From contig ONHA01000011.1 of assembly GCA_900317515.1 (NCBI GenBank), forward strand, positions 1-64,000: 64,000 bases of DNA, written 5' to 3'. The position numbers and the translations under genes were made by a program. The notes beneath the pieces were generated by a model that made no database searches, had not been told where the DNA came from, and saw only the letters and a program-made list of their open reading frames with translations. The first letter of the stretch is position 1; each line of letters begins with the position of its first letter. Origin of the DNA: an uncultured Eubacteriales bacterium. Its GTDB lineage: Bacteria; Bacillota; Clostridia; Lachnospirales; Lachnospiraceae. This document shows positions 8,024-17,991 of this stretch, piece after piece.

Positions 8024-10615
8024 ATGAATTACACGAACAGACATATCGAGAAAACACTGAACGAATACAGCCAGGAGACGGGGACCCTCGAAACCCGAAG
8101 CGGTCTCTTTGCTCTTCGTGCTGTCTTTTTTCTGCTGGTTCTTATCCTTGTCACCGGGTCCGCCCTCGGATTCGGTGTCGTAAAGGGGATCCTCGACGGG
8201 ACGCCCGACGTCTCCACCGTCAACATCGCCCCCTCCGGGTACGCGACCTTCATCTACGACTCCGAGGGCAATCAGCTTCAGAAGCTGGTCTCCTCCAACG
8301 CGAACCGCATTTCCGTCTCCCTAGACAAGGTGCCCGACTATATGCAGAAGGCCGTCGTCGCCATCGAGGACGAACGCTTCTACGAGCACAGCGGGATCGA
8401 CCCGAAGGGCATCTTAAGGGCGGCATTTGTCGGGGTGTCGAACGGGTTTCATTTTTCGGAAGGCGCCTCGACGATCACCCAGCAGCTCCTGAAGAACAAC
8501 GTCTTTACGACCTGGACGGAGGAAAATACCCTCGTTGAGCGCGTCAAGCGAAAGCTCCAGGAGCAGACCCTCGCCCTCGCGCTTGAGGAGCGGCTCACGA
8601 ATGAGACCGGTTCCCACGCGAACGCGAAGGCCCTCATTCTGGAAAATTACCTCAACACGATCAATTTAGGCTCCGGCACCTACGGGGTGCAGGCGGCGGC
8701 CCAGAAATATTTCCACAAGGACGTCTGGTACCTGACCCTCTCGGAAGCCACCGTCATCGCCGGCATCACCCAGAACCCGAGCGCCTACAATCCGATCCGC
8801 CACCCGGAATCCAACGCGAAGCGCCGGCTCCGCATCCTCGACAAGATGGTCGAGCAGGGCTACATCACGGAAGCCCAGAAAAATGAAGCCCTCTCCGACG
8901 ACGTCTATGCCCGCATCGCCGCGGTTCAGGATGAGAGCACGGGCGCAAGCACGGTCTACTCCTACTTCATCGACGCGCTGACGTCCCGCATCATAAATGA
9001 TCTCATGAATGAGAAGGGCCTCACCGAGATGCAGGCCTCCCGGATGCTCTACTCCGGCGGCCTTCGGATCTACACGACCCAGGACATGGACATCCAGAAG
9101 ATCATGGACGAGGAGTTCGCAAATCCGGACAATTTCCCGGAAGGGACCGAGTACACCCTCGACTGGGCGCTCACGACCTCGGACAAGGACGGCAATCTCA
9201 CCAATTACAGCCGGGAAATGCTCCGCGCCTTCTACCGTGAAAATCTGGACCCCGAATTTGACCTGCTCTTCTCCTCCGAGGAGGAGGCGCTCTCCTACAT
9301 CGCCGATTACAAGGCCAATGTGGTCAACGAGGAGGCCGGCGACAGGATCATCGCGGAGCGCTACACCGTGACGCCGCAGCCCCAGTCCTCCATGGTCATC
9401 ATGGACCAGACGAACGGCCACGTGCTGGCGATCCTGGGCGGCCGCGGGACCAAGACCGCTTCCTTAACGCTCAACCGTGCGACCGACTCCGTGAGGCAGC
9501 CGGGCTCGACCTTCAAGGTCATCGGCCCCTACTCCGCCGCGCTGGAATCCGGCCAGTACACCCTGGGGAGCGTCTTCAGGGATGAGCCCTACCAGTATAC
9601 CTCCGGCGAGGAGGTCCACAACGCGGACGGCATATACCGGGGCGACATCACGATGCGCCAGGCGATCATCAACTCCGTCAACGTCGCGGCGGTCAAGTGC
9701 ATCACCGACCTCACACCCTTTACGACCTTCAACCAGCTCTTAAAATACGGTATCACAACCCTCGATGAGACCCACGACATCTACCAGCCGCTGGCTCTCG
9801 GCGGTATTTACCGGGGCGTCACCAACCTGGAGCTGACCGCGGCCTACGCCGCGATCGCGAACGGCGGGACCTACACCGAGCCGGTATTTTACACCCGCAT
9901 ACTCGATTCCGAGGGCAATATCGTCCTCGACAACACGCCGAAGACCCACACTGCGGTCTCGAAGGACACCGCGATCCTGCTCACCAGCGCCCTTCAGGAC
10001 GTTGTGAGACAGGGAACCGGCCAGCGGCTCCAGCTTGAATGCGGCATGCCGACCGCCGGCAAGACCGGTACGACGACCGGGGCCAACGACGTCTGGTTCG
10101 TCGGCTTCACGCCCTACCTGACCTGCGGGGTCTGGGCCGGCTACGACAGCCAGGAGAAGCTCCCGGACGATGGGCTCTACCGCGCTTACCACCAGATCCT
10201 CTGGCACAACGTCATGGAGCGGATCTCCGAGACCCAGCAGGTAAAGGAGTTTGAGATCCCGAGCGATTACGTCGCGGTGAATATCTGCTCCTCGACGAAC
10301 CTGATCGCGGGCCGCGGATGTCCTTCCTACACGGAGATCTTCGCCCCGGGCACGGAGCCGAGGACCACCTGCAACGGCGAGGCCCACGGCCGCAACTACG
10401 CCGAGGAGATCCGTCAGGAGCAGGAGGCCGCCGAGCGGGCCGCCAGGGAGGCCCAGGAGCGGGCGGCACGGGCCGCCGCCGAGGCAGCGAAGAAGGCCGA
10501 GGAGGCCAGGAAGGAAGCCGAGAAGAAGGCTAAGGAGGCCGAGGAGAAGGCTAAAAAGGCAGCCGAGGCAGCCTCGAAGTCCCAGGCGGCGCCGACGCCG
10601 GCACAGAGACCTTAG
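8024..10615 (+). CDS. Class A penicillin-binding protein (PBP1A-type transglycosylase/transpeptidase)
   Basis: 863 aa, bifunctional peptidoglycan synthase. One membrane anchor (about 31-53) is followed by the GT51 domain with EDERFYEH (115-122) and GASTITQQLLKN. The transpeptidase domain has STFK (495-498), SVN and KTGTT (from 680). The last 75-80 residues are an Ala/Glu/Lys/Arg-rich, probably helical tail outside the cell that ends in a Pro-rich stretch. I chose the ATG at 8024, giving MNYTNRHIEK; a TTG at 7967 is in frame but lies inside the leftward -10 box. No Shine-Dalgarno site is visible, in line with the leaderless promoter. A strong terminator follows. Confidence 0.93.
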   Translation: MNYTNRHIEKTLNEYSQETGTLETRSGLFALRAVFFLLVLILVTGSALGFGVVKGILDGTPDVSTVNIAPSGYATFIYDSEGNQLQKLVSSNANRISVSLDKVPDYMQKAVVAIEDERFYEHSGIDPKGILRAAFVGVSNGFHFSEGASTITQQLLKNNVFTTWTEENTLVERVKRKLQEQTLALALEERLTNETGSHANAKALILENYLNTINLGSGTYGVQAAAQKYFHKDVWYLTLSEATVIAGITQNPSAYNPIRHPESNAKRRLRILDKMVEQGYITEAQKNEALSDDVYARIAAVQDESTGASTVYSYFIDALTSRIINDLMNEKGLTEMQASRMLYSGGLRIYTTQDMDIQKIMDEEFANPDNFPEGTEYTLDWALTTSDKDGNLTNYSREMLRAFYRENLDPEFDLLFSSEEEALSYIADYKANVVNEEAGDRIIAERYTVTPQPQSSMVIMDQTNGHVLAILGGRGTKTASLTLNRATDSVRQPGSTFKVIGPYSAALESGQYTLGSVFRDEPYQYTSGEEVHNADGIYRGDITMRQAIINSVNVAAVKCITDLTPFTTFNQLLKYGITTLDETHDIYQPLALGGIYRGVTNLELTAAYAAIANGGTYTEPVFYTRILDSEGNIVLDNTPKTHTAVSKDTAILLTSALQDVVRQGTGQRLQLECGMPTAGKTGTTTGANDVWFVGFTPYLTCGVWAGYDSQEKLPDDGLYRAYHQILWHNVMERISETQQVKEFEIPSDYVAVNICSSTNLIAGRGCPSYTEIFAPGTEPRTTCNGEAHGRNYAEEIRQEQEAAERAAREAQERAARAAAEAAKKAEEARKEAEKKAKEAEEKAKKAAEAASKSQAAPTPAQRP

Positions 10616-10624
10616 CACCGCCGC

Positions 10625-10660
10625 GGGGACAGTCCCCGCAACGGCGAAGGGACTGTCCCC
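10625..10660. repeat. GGGGAC-core intergenic palindromic repeat
   Basis: GGGGACAGTCCC (10625-10636) is repeated inverted as GGGACTGTCCCC (10649-10660), and each arm is itself nearly palindromic. The decamer CAACGGCGAA follows each arm (10639-10648 and 10662-10671). It sits between the PBP1A stop and the terminator. It resembles the other GGGAC-type palindromes of the window but has GACAGTC instead of GACGGTTC. Confidence 0.7.
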
Positions 10661-10669
10661 ACAACGGCG

Positions 10670-10701
10670 AAAAGCGGTTCTCCTTAAAGAGAACCGCTTT
10701 T
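10670..10701 (+). terminator. Terminator of the PBP1A gene
   Basis: The stem AAAGCGGTTCTC (10671-10682)/GAGAACCGCTTT (10689-10700) with loop CTTAAA is followed by a T-run on the plus strand. Its A-rich flank may also let it stop the convergent glucokinase transcript. Confidence 0.85.
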
Positions 10702-10719
10702 TTAAGTGTCATTATTTCT

Positions 10720-11661
10720 TTACAGTTTCCCCAGCACCAGCTTCGCCGCGCCGTAGATTCCGGCGTCATTGCCGAGGCGGGCCAGCACGATCGGAGTGTT
10801 CGCGCACGATGAGAACGCGATGCTCCTGTAATAATTCCCTACGATATCGGTCAGGCACTCTCCCGCGCGGGAGACGCCGCCGCCGATGACGATGATCTCC
10901 GGGTCGATGACGACCGCGATGTTCGCGAGCGCCGTCCCGAGATACTTCGCAAAGCGGTTGACGACGCGGGTCGCCAGAGGATCGTCCTCCTTGTACGCGT
11001 CAAAGACCGCCTTGGCTGTGACCTCCCCGGTCCGAAGGTCCCCGGTGTACTCCGGATGCAGCGCCAGCTCCTCCCGGGCCAGACGGGCAATGCCGGTCGC
11101 CGAAGCCACCTGCTCAAGGCACCCGGAGTGGCCGCAGTTGCAGAGCGCGGTGATGTTGTCGTCCACATGCATGTGGCCGATCTCGCCGCCGGCTCCGTGG
11201 AGGCCTTCCACGATCGTTCCGTCGATGATGATGCCGCCGCCCACACCGGTTCCGAGGGTGACCACGATGATCTCCTTCTTGCCTTCGCCGCCGCCCTTCC
11301 AGGCTTCGCCGAGCGCCGCGACATTGGCGTCATTGGCGGCGCGGACTTTCATGCCGGTGAGCTGGCTGAGCTCGTATTCGACATTTTTCTCACCCCAGTG
11401 AAGGTTGACCGCCACCGGGACAACGCCCCGCATGACCGGTCCGGGGATGCCGACGCCGATGCCCGCGCAGTCCTCGTCCTTGTAGCCTTTCAGGCGAAGC
11501 TTGGAAATGACCGTCGCCGCAATATCCGGAAGCACATTCTCGCCGCCGTTTTCGGTGCGGGTCGTGATCTCCCACTTGTCAAGAAGAGTCCCATCCGTTG
11601 TGAACATGCCGCATTTTACGGTCGTGCCGCCTACATCGATGCCGAAACAAATCTTTGCCAT
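10720..11661 (-). CDS. glcK: ROK-family glucokinase
   Basis: 313 aa. The ATP-binding start FGIDVGGTTVKCGMF, the zinc motif CNCGHSGCLEQ and the GTGVGGG segment identify a ROK sugar kinase; length and context fit glucose phosphorylation. I chose the ATG at 11661, which has GAGGTG 6-7 bases upstream; a GTG at 11670 is in frame but too close to that site. The hprK stop lies just ahead (TGA-G-ATG), so the two genes are co-transcribed. The pairing links non-PTS glucose entry to carbon-control signalling. Confidence 0.88.
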   Translation of the reverse strand: MAKICFGIDVGGTTVKCGMFTTDGTLLDKWEITTRTENGGENVLPDIAATVISKLRLKGYKDEDCAGIGVGIPGPVMRGVVPVAVNLHWGEKNVEYELSQLTGMKVRAANDANVAALGEAWKGGGEGKKEIIVVTLGTGVGGGIIIDGTIVEGLHGAGGEIGHMHVDDNITALCNCGHSGCLEQVASATGIARLAREELALHPEYTGDLRTGEVTAKAVFDAYKEDDPLATRVVNRFAKYLGTALANIAVVIDPEIIVIGGGVSRAGECLTDIVGNYYRSIAFSSCANTPIVLARLGNDAGIYGAAKLVLGKL

Positions 11662-11662
11662 C

Positions 11663-12598
11663 TCACTCACCTCTTTTATTCATTATATTTTCCTGCACTC
11701 TCCGGTAAAGCTCCAGAGCTGCATTGTAACCCATCTTCTTCTGCCTGTGATTGACGGCCGCGGTCTCAACGATAACCGCCAGGTTGCGGCCCGGACGGAT
11801 CGGCAGCGAGTGGCAGACCACCCGGTTGCCGAGAAGCTCCGTGTACTCCTCCTCGACGCCCATGCGGTCGTACTCGCGGTCCTTGTTCCAGTCCTCCAGC
11901 TTGATCACAAGGTCGATCTGCTGGTTGTCCTTCACATGCTCGACGCCGTAGAGGGTCTTCACGTCGATGATGCCGATGCCGCGAAGCTCAATCAGGTGCT
12001 TGGTCATATCCGGCGCGGACCCGATCAGCGTCGCGTCCGACACCTTCCGGATCACGACGACGTCGTCGCTGACCAGCCGGTGGCCGCGGCGGACGAGCTC
12101 CAGCGCCGCCTCCGACTTTCCGATGCCGCTCTCGCCCATGATGAGGACACCCTCGCCGTAGACGTCGACCAGGACCCCGTGCATGGTGATCGTCGGCGCA
12201 AGCTCCATACCCAGCCAGCGGATGATCTCCGCCATGAAGCTTGAGGTCGTGCGGCCGGTCGTCAGCGTCGGGACATTGTATTTCCGGCTGATTTCGAGCA
12301 TCTCCTCCGTCGGCTCCGTGAGCGTCGTGAAGATCACGCACGGGATCCCGCTGGAAATGAACTTCTCATAGCTCTCATTCCGCGCGTCATCCTCCATCTG
12401 CATGATATAGGAAAATTCAACGAAGCCGATGATCTGGACGCGCTCATTTGCAAAATGCTCGTAATAGCCCGCCAGCTGAAGCGCCGGGCGGTTGATTTCG
12501 GGGGTTGTGATCTTGATTTTGGTCATGTCGATCTCAGGAGTGATGTTGGTGAGGTTCAGCTCCTTTGCGACCTTGGAGAGCATTACAAATGTCTTCAT
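11663..12598 (-). CDS. hprK: HPr kinase/phosphorylase
   Basis: 311 aa. HprK phosphorylates Ser46 of HPr in response to ATP and fructose-1,6-bisphosphate and reverses the reaction with phosphate. The Walker A motif GESGIGKS is at 155-162. Downstream come LVSDDVVVIRK and LIELRGIGIIDV, the HprK signature. A likely -10 TACACT (12636 to 12631) precedes the gene, so it may be transcribed separately from uvrC. The HPr encoded at 19.5 kb lacks Ser46, so another HPr must be the substrate. Confidence 0.95.
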   Translation of the reverse strand: MKTFVMLSKVAKELNLTNITPEIDMTKIKITTPEINRPALQLAGYYEHFANERVQIIGFVEFSYIMQMEDDARNESYEKFISSGIPCVIFTTLTEPTEEMLEISRKYNVPTLTTGRTTSSFMAEIIRWLGMELAPTITMHGVLVDVYGEGVLIMGESGIGKSEAALELVRRGHRLVSDDVVVIRKVSDATLIGSAPDMTKHLIELRGIGIIDVKTLYGVEHVKDNQQIDLVIKLEDWNKDREYDRMGVEEEYTELLGNRVVCHSLPIRPGRNLAVIVETAAVNHRQKKMGYNAALELYRRVQENIMNKRGE

Positions 12599-12668
12599 AC
12601 GAAGCCTCCTTACTGAAATTCTCTCACTTTAGTGTAGCATATCCTTAAAATGAAAACAACAATTTCCC

Positions 12669-14543
12669 TCATTCTCTCCTGTCCGGATGAAAGAACCTGT
12701 AGACATTTTCCGCCGCGGCCTCATTCATCGACGGCGCATGGAGAAGCTCCTCCACCGAGGCGTCCCGGATGGCTTCGGTGGTCTTGAAGGTCCGAAGAAG
12801 CGCCTTGCGCCGCGCAGGTCCGATCCCCTCGATGTCATCGAGCACCGAGTGGACCTGTCCCTTGCTGCGGAGCAGCCTGTGGTACTCGATTGCAAAGCGG
12901 TGAACCTCGTCCTGGACCCGCGTCAGGAGCTTAAATCCCTCGGAGTCCCGCTTGATCGGCAGCTCCCGGTCATGGAAATAAAGCCCGCGGGTCCTGTGAA
13001 AGTCGTCCTTGACCATGCCCGCGACCGGGATATTGAACCCGAGCTCATGCAGCACATGCTCCGCCGCGTGCACCTGACCCTTGCCGCCGTCCATCAGGAT
13101 CACGTCCGGCAGCCTTGCAAATGAGGGATCCCCCTCCTTCGCCCGCGTGTAGCGGCGCGTCAGGACCTCCTCCATGCTGGCGTAATCGTTCGGTCCCTCG
13201 ACCCATTTGATCCGGAACTTTCGGTAATCCGAGCGCTTGGGCTTGCCCTTCTCGTAGACGATCATCGAGCCGACGGAATCGGCGCCGCTGATGTTGGAGA
13301 TGTCGTAGGACTCCATGCGGTCCGCACAGGGGATGCCCAGAAGGTCACGGATCTCCCGGACCGCGCCAAGGGTCCGCATCTCCTCGCGGCGGAGCCGCTC
13401 GCGGTCGCGGTTTAGGACGATGTCTGCATTTTCCCGGGCCATCTCCACCAGCTTCTCCTTAAGACCTTTCTGGGGGATGCGGATCGTGACCTTCGACCCT
13501 CTCCGGGAGGTCAGCCACTGCTCGAGGAGCTCCCTGTCGGGGATATCCGTCTCGAGCATGAGTTCCTTCGGTATCATCGGGGTGCTCGCGTAATACTGGG
13601 AAATGAAAGCCCTCACCACCTCCCTGGGATCGTCCGTGTCGTCTGCGGTCAGGAAGAAGTGCTCGCGGCCGATCAGCTTGCCGCCCCGCACGAAAAATAC
13701 CTGGATGACCGCGTTGCGGACGAACCCGAGCTCCGGGTCCGAGGCGGCCGAGGGATGGTCCATCGCGATCGCGATGATGTCCCGGTCGTCCCCGTCGGTT
13801 CCGGTGATCTTCTGCTTCTCCCTGAGCTCCTTTATGCTCTCGATCAGGTCCCGGTAGCGGGCAGCCTCCTCGAAGCGCATGTCCTCGGAGGCTTTCATCA
13901 TTTTCTCCGTGAGCTCCGCGATCTCATCCTCGACGCGGCCCTTCAGGAAGCTTATGAGCTTCTGCACGTTTTCCCGGTACTGCTCTTTTGAAATGTATCC
14001 CTGGCACGGCGCCCCGCACTGCCCGATGTGATGGTAGAGGCAGGGCCTGTCCTTGCCGATGTCCCGCGGCAGGACGCGCGAGCAGGACCGGATGCTGTAG
14101 AGCTTCCGGAGCAGCTCGATGATGTCCCTGACCGCGGTCGCGTTGGTGTAGGGCCCGAAATAGCGGGCTCCGTCCTTCTTGCGGCTGCGGGCCACCATGA
14201 CCCGCGGGAAATCCTCCTGCACCGTCACCCGGATGTAGGGGTAGGCCTTGTCGTCCTTGAGCATCGTGTTGTACTTCGGCCGGTGCTCCTTGATGAGGTT
14301 GGACTCCAGCACCAGGGCTTCCAGCTCCGAGTCCGTGACGATATACTCAAAGCGCTCGATCTGGCTCACCATGTGCTCGATCTTCGGGCTTCTCTTGTAT
14401 CCCTTCTGAAAGTACTGCCGCACCCGGTTCTTCAGCACCACCGCCTTGCCCACATAGATGATCGTGTCGTGCCGATCATGCATGATATAGACTCCCGGTT
14501 TCGCCGGAAGTTTCTTCAGTTCTTCATCTATATTGAAATCCAT
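12669..14543 (-). CDS. uvrC: Excinuclease ABC subunit C
   Basis: 624 aa, full length. The GIY-YIG nuclease domain is at the N terminus (KPGVYIMHD ... IIYVGKA). A cysteine cluster (CSRVLPRD ... [13 protein letters not shown]) follows. A UVR segment lies near 200-235, the RNase H-like 5'-incision domain begins at [11 protein letters not shown], and helix-hairpin-helix motifs end the protein ([13 protein letters not shown]). It makes both cuts in nucleotide excision repair with UvrB. A -10 TATGAT (14587 to 14582) lies upstream. Confidence 0.97.
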   Translation of the reverse strand: MDFNIDEELKKLPAKPGVYIMHDRHDTIIYVGKAVVLKNRVRQYFQKGYKRSPKIEHMVSQIERFEYIVTDSELEALVLESNLIKEHRPKYNTMLKDDKAYPYIRVTVQEDFPRVMVARSRKKDGARYFGPYTNATAVRDIIELLRKLYSIRSCSRVLPRDIGKDRPCLYHHIGQCGAPCQGYISKEQYRENVQKLISFLKGRVEDEIAELTEKMMKASEDMRFEEAARYRDLIESIKELREKQKITGTDGDDRDIIAIAMDHPSAASDPELGFVRNAVIQVFFVRGGKLIGREHFFLTADDTDDPREVVRAFISQYYASTPMIPKELMLETDIPDRELLEQWLTSRRGSKVTIRIPQKGLKEKLVEMARENADIVLNRDRERLRREEMRTLGAVREIRDLLGIPCADRMESYDISNISGADSVGSMIVYEKGKPKRSDYRKFRIKWVEGPNDYASMEEVLTRRYTRAKEGDPSFARLPDVILMDGGKGQVHAAEHVLHELGFNIPVAGMVKDDFHRTRGLYFHDRELPIKRDSEGFKLLTRVQDEVHRFAIEYHRLLRSKGQVHSVLDDIEGIGPARRKALLRTFKTTEAIRDASVEELLHAPSMNEAAAENVYRFFHPDRRE

Positions 14544-14633
14544 GCTTCCTCCGTTTCCGGTGATTATTGTCTTCCACGATTATCATACCATCTCCCACCG
14601 GATTTTTCACTCGATTTAAATGACCCGCGAAAA

Positions 14634-14674
14634 GAAAATGTGCAGGCCCCGCACACCGGGTCCTGCACATTTTC
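14634..14674 (-). terminator. Terminator downstream of the lipoprotein gene
   Basis: A 13-bp stem (14634-14646 with 14662-14674) is followed on the minus strand by TTTTCTTTT. It lies 12 bases past the lipoprotein stop and ahead of the uvrC promoter. Confidence 0.85.
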
Positions 14675-14685
14675 AATCATTTTTC

Positions 14686-15735
14686 TCAGCCCTGCGCATC
14701 CGGCAGCTTCTCAAATACCAGATCCTCTTCATATTCGGACTTGTCGTCATGCCAGGTAAATGTCCCATCGCCGAAAACGACCGTTCCGGAGCAGTCCTCA
14801 GCGTCTGTCTCCTCGCTCACGATCTCGCCCTTATCATCATAGACAATGATCTGTCTCGGGCAGTTTTCGTACTCGACCGTCATTGTCTCAGAATCAAGAA
14901 GCCCGACGAGAGACCAGTGCACCGTCTCGGATGCGCTGCTGCCCCAGTCGATATTGATCCAGATATCCTCGACTCCATAGCTATCGACGATTGCATGGGC
15001 TCTGCCGCACTGATACTCACCGGTTAGCAGACTGGCCGGGCTTACATAGTCAGGATCCTCCTCAAACACAGCGATGAAATCCGCGCTCTCATCAAGCAGC
15101 ACTGTGATCTGAGCCTCGGTGGAGAAATCCTCCCCGTTTTTCGTCCACTTCACAAATCTGAACCCTTCCTTCGGCCAGGCGAGGAGCGTATACGCTGCCG
15201 GCTCGGCCAGGTTGATCTGTGCGGACTGATACGGATACTCAGTATCGATTTCCGGAGTCTCCTCGCCTTCGGCATATACGATGCTGCCCCAGCCTTCCGT
15301 ATTGATGGACACGAAAATGCTCGCTTCGGGCATTTCCATCTTCGTGAAATGATATGTTTCACCGCCTTCGACAACAACCTTGAGGCCGTCCTCACCCTCT
15401 TCGGTGATCGTGACGACCAGCGGATCTTTGCTCCCGGACGACGGAAGCTCACCGAAGAGAGCGCTGCCCTTCTCGGCAATCAACCCCCCGTAAGAGTCCT
15501 CAATCATATCCTCGCCGTTCATGAACCCGACATACCAGCCGGGTCCATCCGCCACATCATCCATCCATGTGATCGAGAGCATATTTTCGTTTTCATCTGT
15601 AAAATAACCCGCGCGGGTCCACTCAAAAGCCTGAGACTCCGTACCCGCAGGCTCTGCGGCAGAACTGCTCCCGCCGCAGGCAGTCATGGCAGACAACATT
15701 GATGCCGCAAGAAGCAGAATCACCAGTTTTTTCAT
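14686..15735 (-). CDS. Lipoprotein with an InlB B-repeat-like module
   Basis: 349 aa. The start at 15735 has AAGGAG nearby and gives MKKLVILLLAASMLSAMTAC, a lipoprotein signal with the cysteine at residue 20; Ser/Ala-rich and Gly/Ser stretches follow. In the middle, LLAWPKEGFRFVKWTKNGED with a later FIAVFEEDP matches the divergent InlB B-repeat pattern (GYxFxxWxxNG...AxF) found in Gram-positive surface proteins. The C-terminal third is acidic and beta-rich and is not recognised. It sits directly downstream of ftsH (17 bases) but ends in its own terminator. Function unknown. Confidence 0.75.
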   Translation of the reverse strand: MKKLVILLLAASMLSAMTACGGSSSAAEPAGTESQAFEWTRAGYFTDENENMLSITWMDDVADGPGWYVGFMNGEDMIEDSYGGLIAEKGSALFGELPSSGSKDPLVVTITEEGEDGLKVVVEGGETYHFTKMEMPEASIFVSINTEGWGSIVYAEGEETPEIDTEYPYQSAQINLAEPAAYTLLAWPKEGFRFVKWTKNGEDFSTEAQITVLLDESADFIAVFEEDPDYVSPASLLTGEYQCGRAHAIVDSYGVEDIWINIDWGSSASETVHWSLVGLLDSETMTVEYENCPRQIIVYDDKGEIVSEETDAEDCSGTVVFGDGTFTWHDDKSEYEEDLVFEKLPDAQG

Positions 15736-15752
15736 ATCGCATTCTCCTTCTC

Positions 15753-17810
15753 TCATTGTTCCTCAACCCCGGAATCCCGTCCGGAATTATGATACACATC
15801 TTCCATGCGGTAGGACGGCGTATCATCCGCAGGATAAGACGCCCCCTCTTCCGAAGGATCGGAATGAGTCTCCGCAGGCCCATCCTTCTTATCCTCGAGC
15901 GCACGATAAGTATTCTCCTCGATCCGGTGTTTCTGTCCCCCCGGAACCGGATCTGCAATACCCTCGACGTCCCGGAAAATCCGCATGAACTCCTTGCCGG
16001 TGATCGTCTCACGGGCGATCAGGTACTCGGCCAGCTGGTCCATCGTATCCCTGTGAGCCCGAAGCAGGCGAAGCGCCTCCTCGTAGGACTCCTTTAGGAC
16101 CTTCATGACCTCGTGGTCGATTTCGGTCGCAGTCGCGTCGCCGCAGTTCATGACCGGGCGGCCGTCCAGATATCTGTTCTCAACGGAAGCCAGCCCCATG
16201 AGGCCGAACTTCTCGGACATACCGTACTGGGTGATCATCGCGCGGGCGAGATTGGTCGCCTGCTCGATATCGTTGGAAGCCCCCGTCGTGACCGTGTCGA
16301 ACACGATCTCCTCCGCCGCGCGGCCGCCCAGCAGCTGGATCAGCCTTGCCTCGAGCTCCTTCTTGGTGTTCAGGTACTTCTCCTCCTCCGGCACGTTCAT
16401 GACGTAGCCGAGAGCGCCCATCGTGCGCGGGATGATCGTGATCTTCTGGACCGGCTCCGCATTTTTCTGAAGAGCCGACAGCAGAGCGTGTCCGATCTCG
16501 TGGTAGGATACGATCCGCCGCTCCTCCGCCGAGAGGATGCGGTCCTTCTTCTCCTTGCCGACCAGGACCACCTCGACAGCCTCGAGCAGATCCTTCTGGC
16601 AGACCGTCCTGCGGCCGTTCTTAACCGCCAGGATCGCGGCCTCGTTGATCATATTGGCAAGGTCCGATCCGACCGCGCCGGAGGTCGCCAGCGCGATATT
16701 TTCAAGATCGACCGTGTCATCCATGTTGACATCCTTCGCGTGAACCTTCAGGATCGCGATGCGGCCCTTGAGGTCCGGACGGTCCACGATCACGCGGCGG
16801 TCAAAGCGGCCCGGACGAAGCAGAGCCGGGTCGAGGACCTCCGGGCGGTTGGTCGCCGCCAGGATCAGGATACCCTTGGAGGTGTCGAAGCCGTCCATCT
16901 CCGCGAGCAGCTGGTTCAGGGTCTGTTCGCGCTCGTCGTTGCCGCCGAAGCGCCCGCTCTCGCGGGATTTGCCGATCGCATCGATCTCATCGATGAAAAT
17001 AATACAGGGTGCACTCTTCTTGGCTTCCTCAAAGAGGTCGCGCACACGGCTCGCGCCGACGCCGACGAACATCTCGACGAACTCCGAACCGGACAGCGAG
17101 AAGAACGGCACGTGGGCCTCGCCGGCCACGGCCTTCGCGAGCAGGGTCTTGCCGGTACCGGGAGGGCCGACTAAAAGCGCGCCTTTCGGCAGCTTGGCGC
17201 CGATCTCCGCGTACTTCTCGGGGTTGTGCAGGAAGCCGACCAGCTCCTGCAGGGACTCCTTGGCCTCATCCTCGCCCGCGACGTCGCGGAAGGTAACGCC
17301 CGTGTCCTTCTGCACATAGCTGCGCGCCTTGCTCTTGCCGACGTTCATCATCCCGCCGGGTCCGCCCATCCGGTTCATGAAGATGCTGAACACGATCATG
17401 AAGAGGACGACCGGGATCAGGAAGCTCAGGATGGAGGCGATGACCTCCGTCATCACCGAGGCCTCCTCCGCCTTGTAGGAGACGCCGGCGTTCTCAAGCC
17501 GCTTCGTCAGTTCATTTCCGTCCTCGATGGCCTTGGTGTAATAGCGGACGGCCGTCTTCCCCTCCTCCGCCTTCGGAGTGATCTCGATCGTGCCTGCCTG
17601 GAGAACGACGGACTCGACCTTGTCCCCCTCCAGCATCTCGATGAACTTGTCATAGGTGATCTCCTCGGAGTTTCTCCCGTTCAGGGCCCCCGAAAAAAGG
17701 CTCATGCTGGCAAGTCCGAGCAGTATGCATATAAGAAAAATGAGGAGCGACTGCCGGTTCCGGTTGCCGTTGTCCCCGCCTTGATTATTGTTGTTCTGAT
17801 TGTTATCCAT
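15753..17810 (-). CDS. ftsH: ATP-dependent zinc metalloprotease FtsH
   Basis: 685 aa from the ATG at 17810, which follows GGGAGGT. A polar Asn/Gly N terminus leads into two membrane helices (about 21-40 and 123-145). The AAA domain has Walker A GPPGTGKT (215-222), Walker B IIFIDEID and the second region of homology [20 protein letters not shown]. The protease motif is HEIGH. FtsH degrades damaged membrane and short-lived cytoplasmic proteins. The leader RNA begins with a stable hairpin directly before the ribosome binding site. Confidence 0.97.
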   Translation of the reverse strand: MDNNQNNNNQGGDNGNRNRQSLLIFLICILLGLASMSLFSGALNGRNSEEITYDKFIEMLEGDKVESVVLQAGTIEITPKAEEGKTAVRYYTKAIEDGNELTKRLENAGVSYKAEEASVMTEVIASILSFLIPVVLFMIVFSIFMNRMGGPGGMMNVGKSKARSYVQKDTGVTFRDVAGEDEAKESLQELVGFLHNPEKYAEIGAKLPKGALLVGPPGTGKTLLAKAVAGEAHVPFFSLSGSEFVEMFVGVGASRVRDLFEEAKKSAPCIIFIDEIDAIGKSRESGRFGGNDEREQTLNQLLAEMDGFDTSKGILILAATNRPEVLDPALLRPGRFDRRVIVDRPDLKGRIAILKVHAKDVNMDDTVDLENIALATSGAVGSDLANMINEAAILAVKNGRRTVCQKDLLEAVEVVLVGKEKKDRILSAEERRIVSYHEIGHALLSALQKNAEPVQKITIIPRTMGALGYVMNVPEEEKYLNTKKELEARLIQLLGGRAAEEIVFDTVTTGASNDIEQATNLARAMITQYGMSEKFGLMGLASVENRYLDGRPVMNCGDATATEIDHEVMKVLKESYEEALRLLRAHRDTMDQLAEYLIARETITGKEFMRIFRDVEGIADPVPGGQKHRIEENTYRALEDKKDGPAETHSDPSEEGASYPADDTPSYRMEDVYHNSGRDSGVEEQ

Positions 17811-17820
17811 AATACCTCCC

Positions 17821-17873
17821 GTGACCGTCAAACGGTCACCGTCCATTATAAAAAATCCGGCGCATAAATGCAA
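17821..17873 (-). promoter_or_regulatory. ftsH promoter and 5' hairpin
   Basis: TTGCAT (17873 to 17868), a 17-bp spacer and TATAAT (17850 to 17845) form the promoter. The predicted start is near 17838. There the dyad GTGACCGT-TTG-ACGGTCAC (17839 to 17821) begins at the very 5' end of the message and ends next to GGGAGG. It may act as an RNA stem-loop or as a DNA operator. Confidence 0.7.
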
Positions 17874-17926
17874 GTTTTGGGCGGGTTTCATTTTCAAAAA
17901 TGTGTGAAAATTTTATGAATTTCTAT

Positions 17927-17955
17927 TTTACCGGCCGCGTCATCTGTGGTATGAT
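17927..17955 (+). promoter_or_regulatory. Promoter of the DUF1846 gene
   Basis: TTTACC (17927-17932), 17-bp spacer, TATGAT (17950-17955). The start codon follows behind AAGGAGG at 17981-17987. It is divergent from the ftsH promoter. Confidence 0.6.
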
Positions 17956-17991
17956 ACTACTTTAGAGTTAATTTTCAGCAAGGAGGTCACC

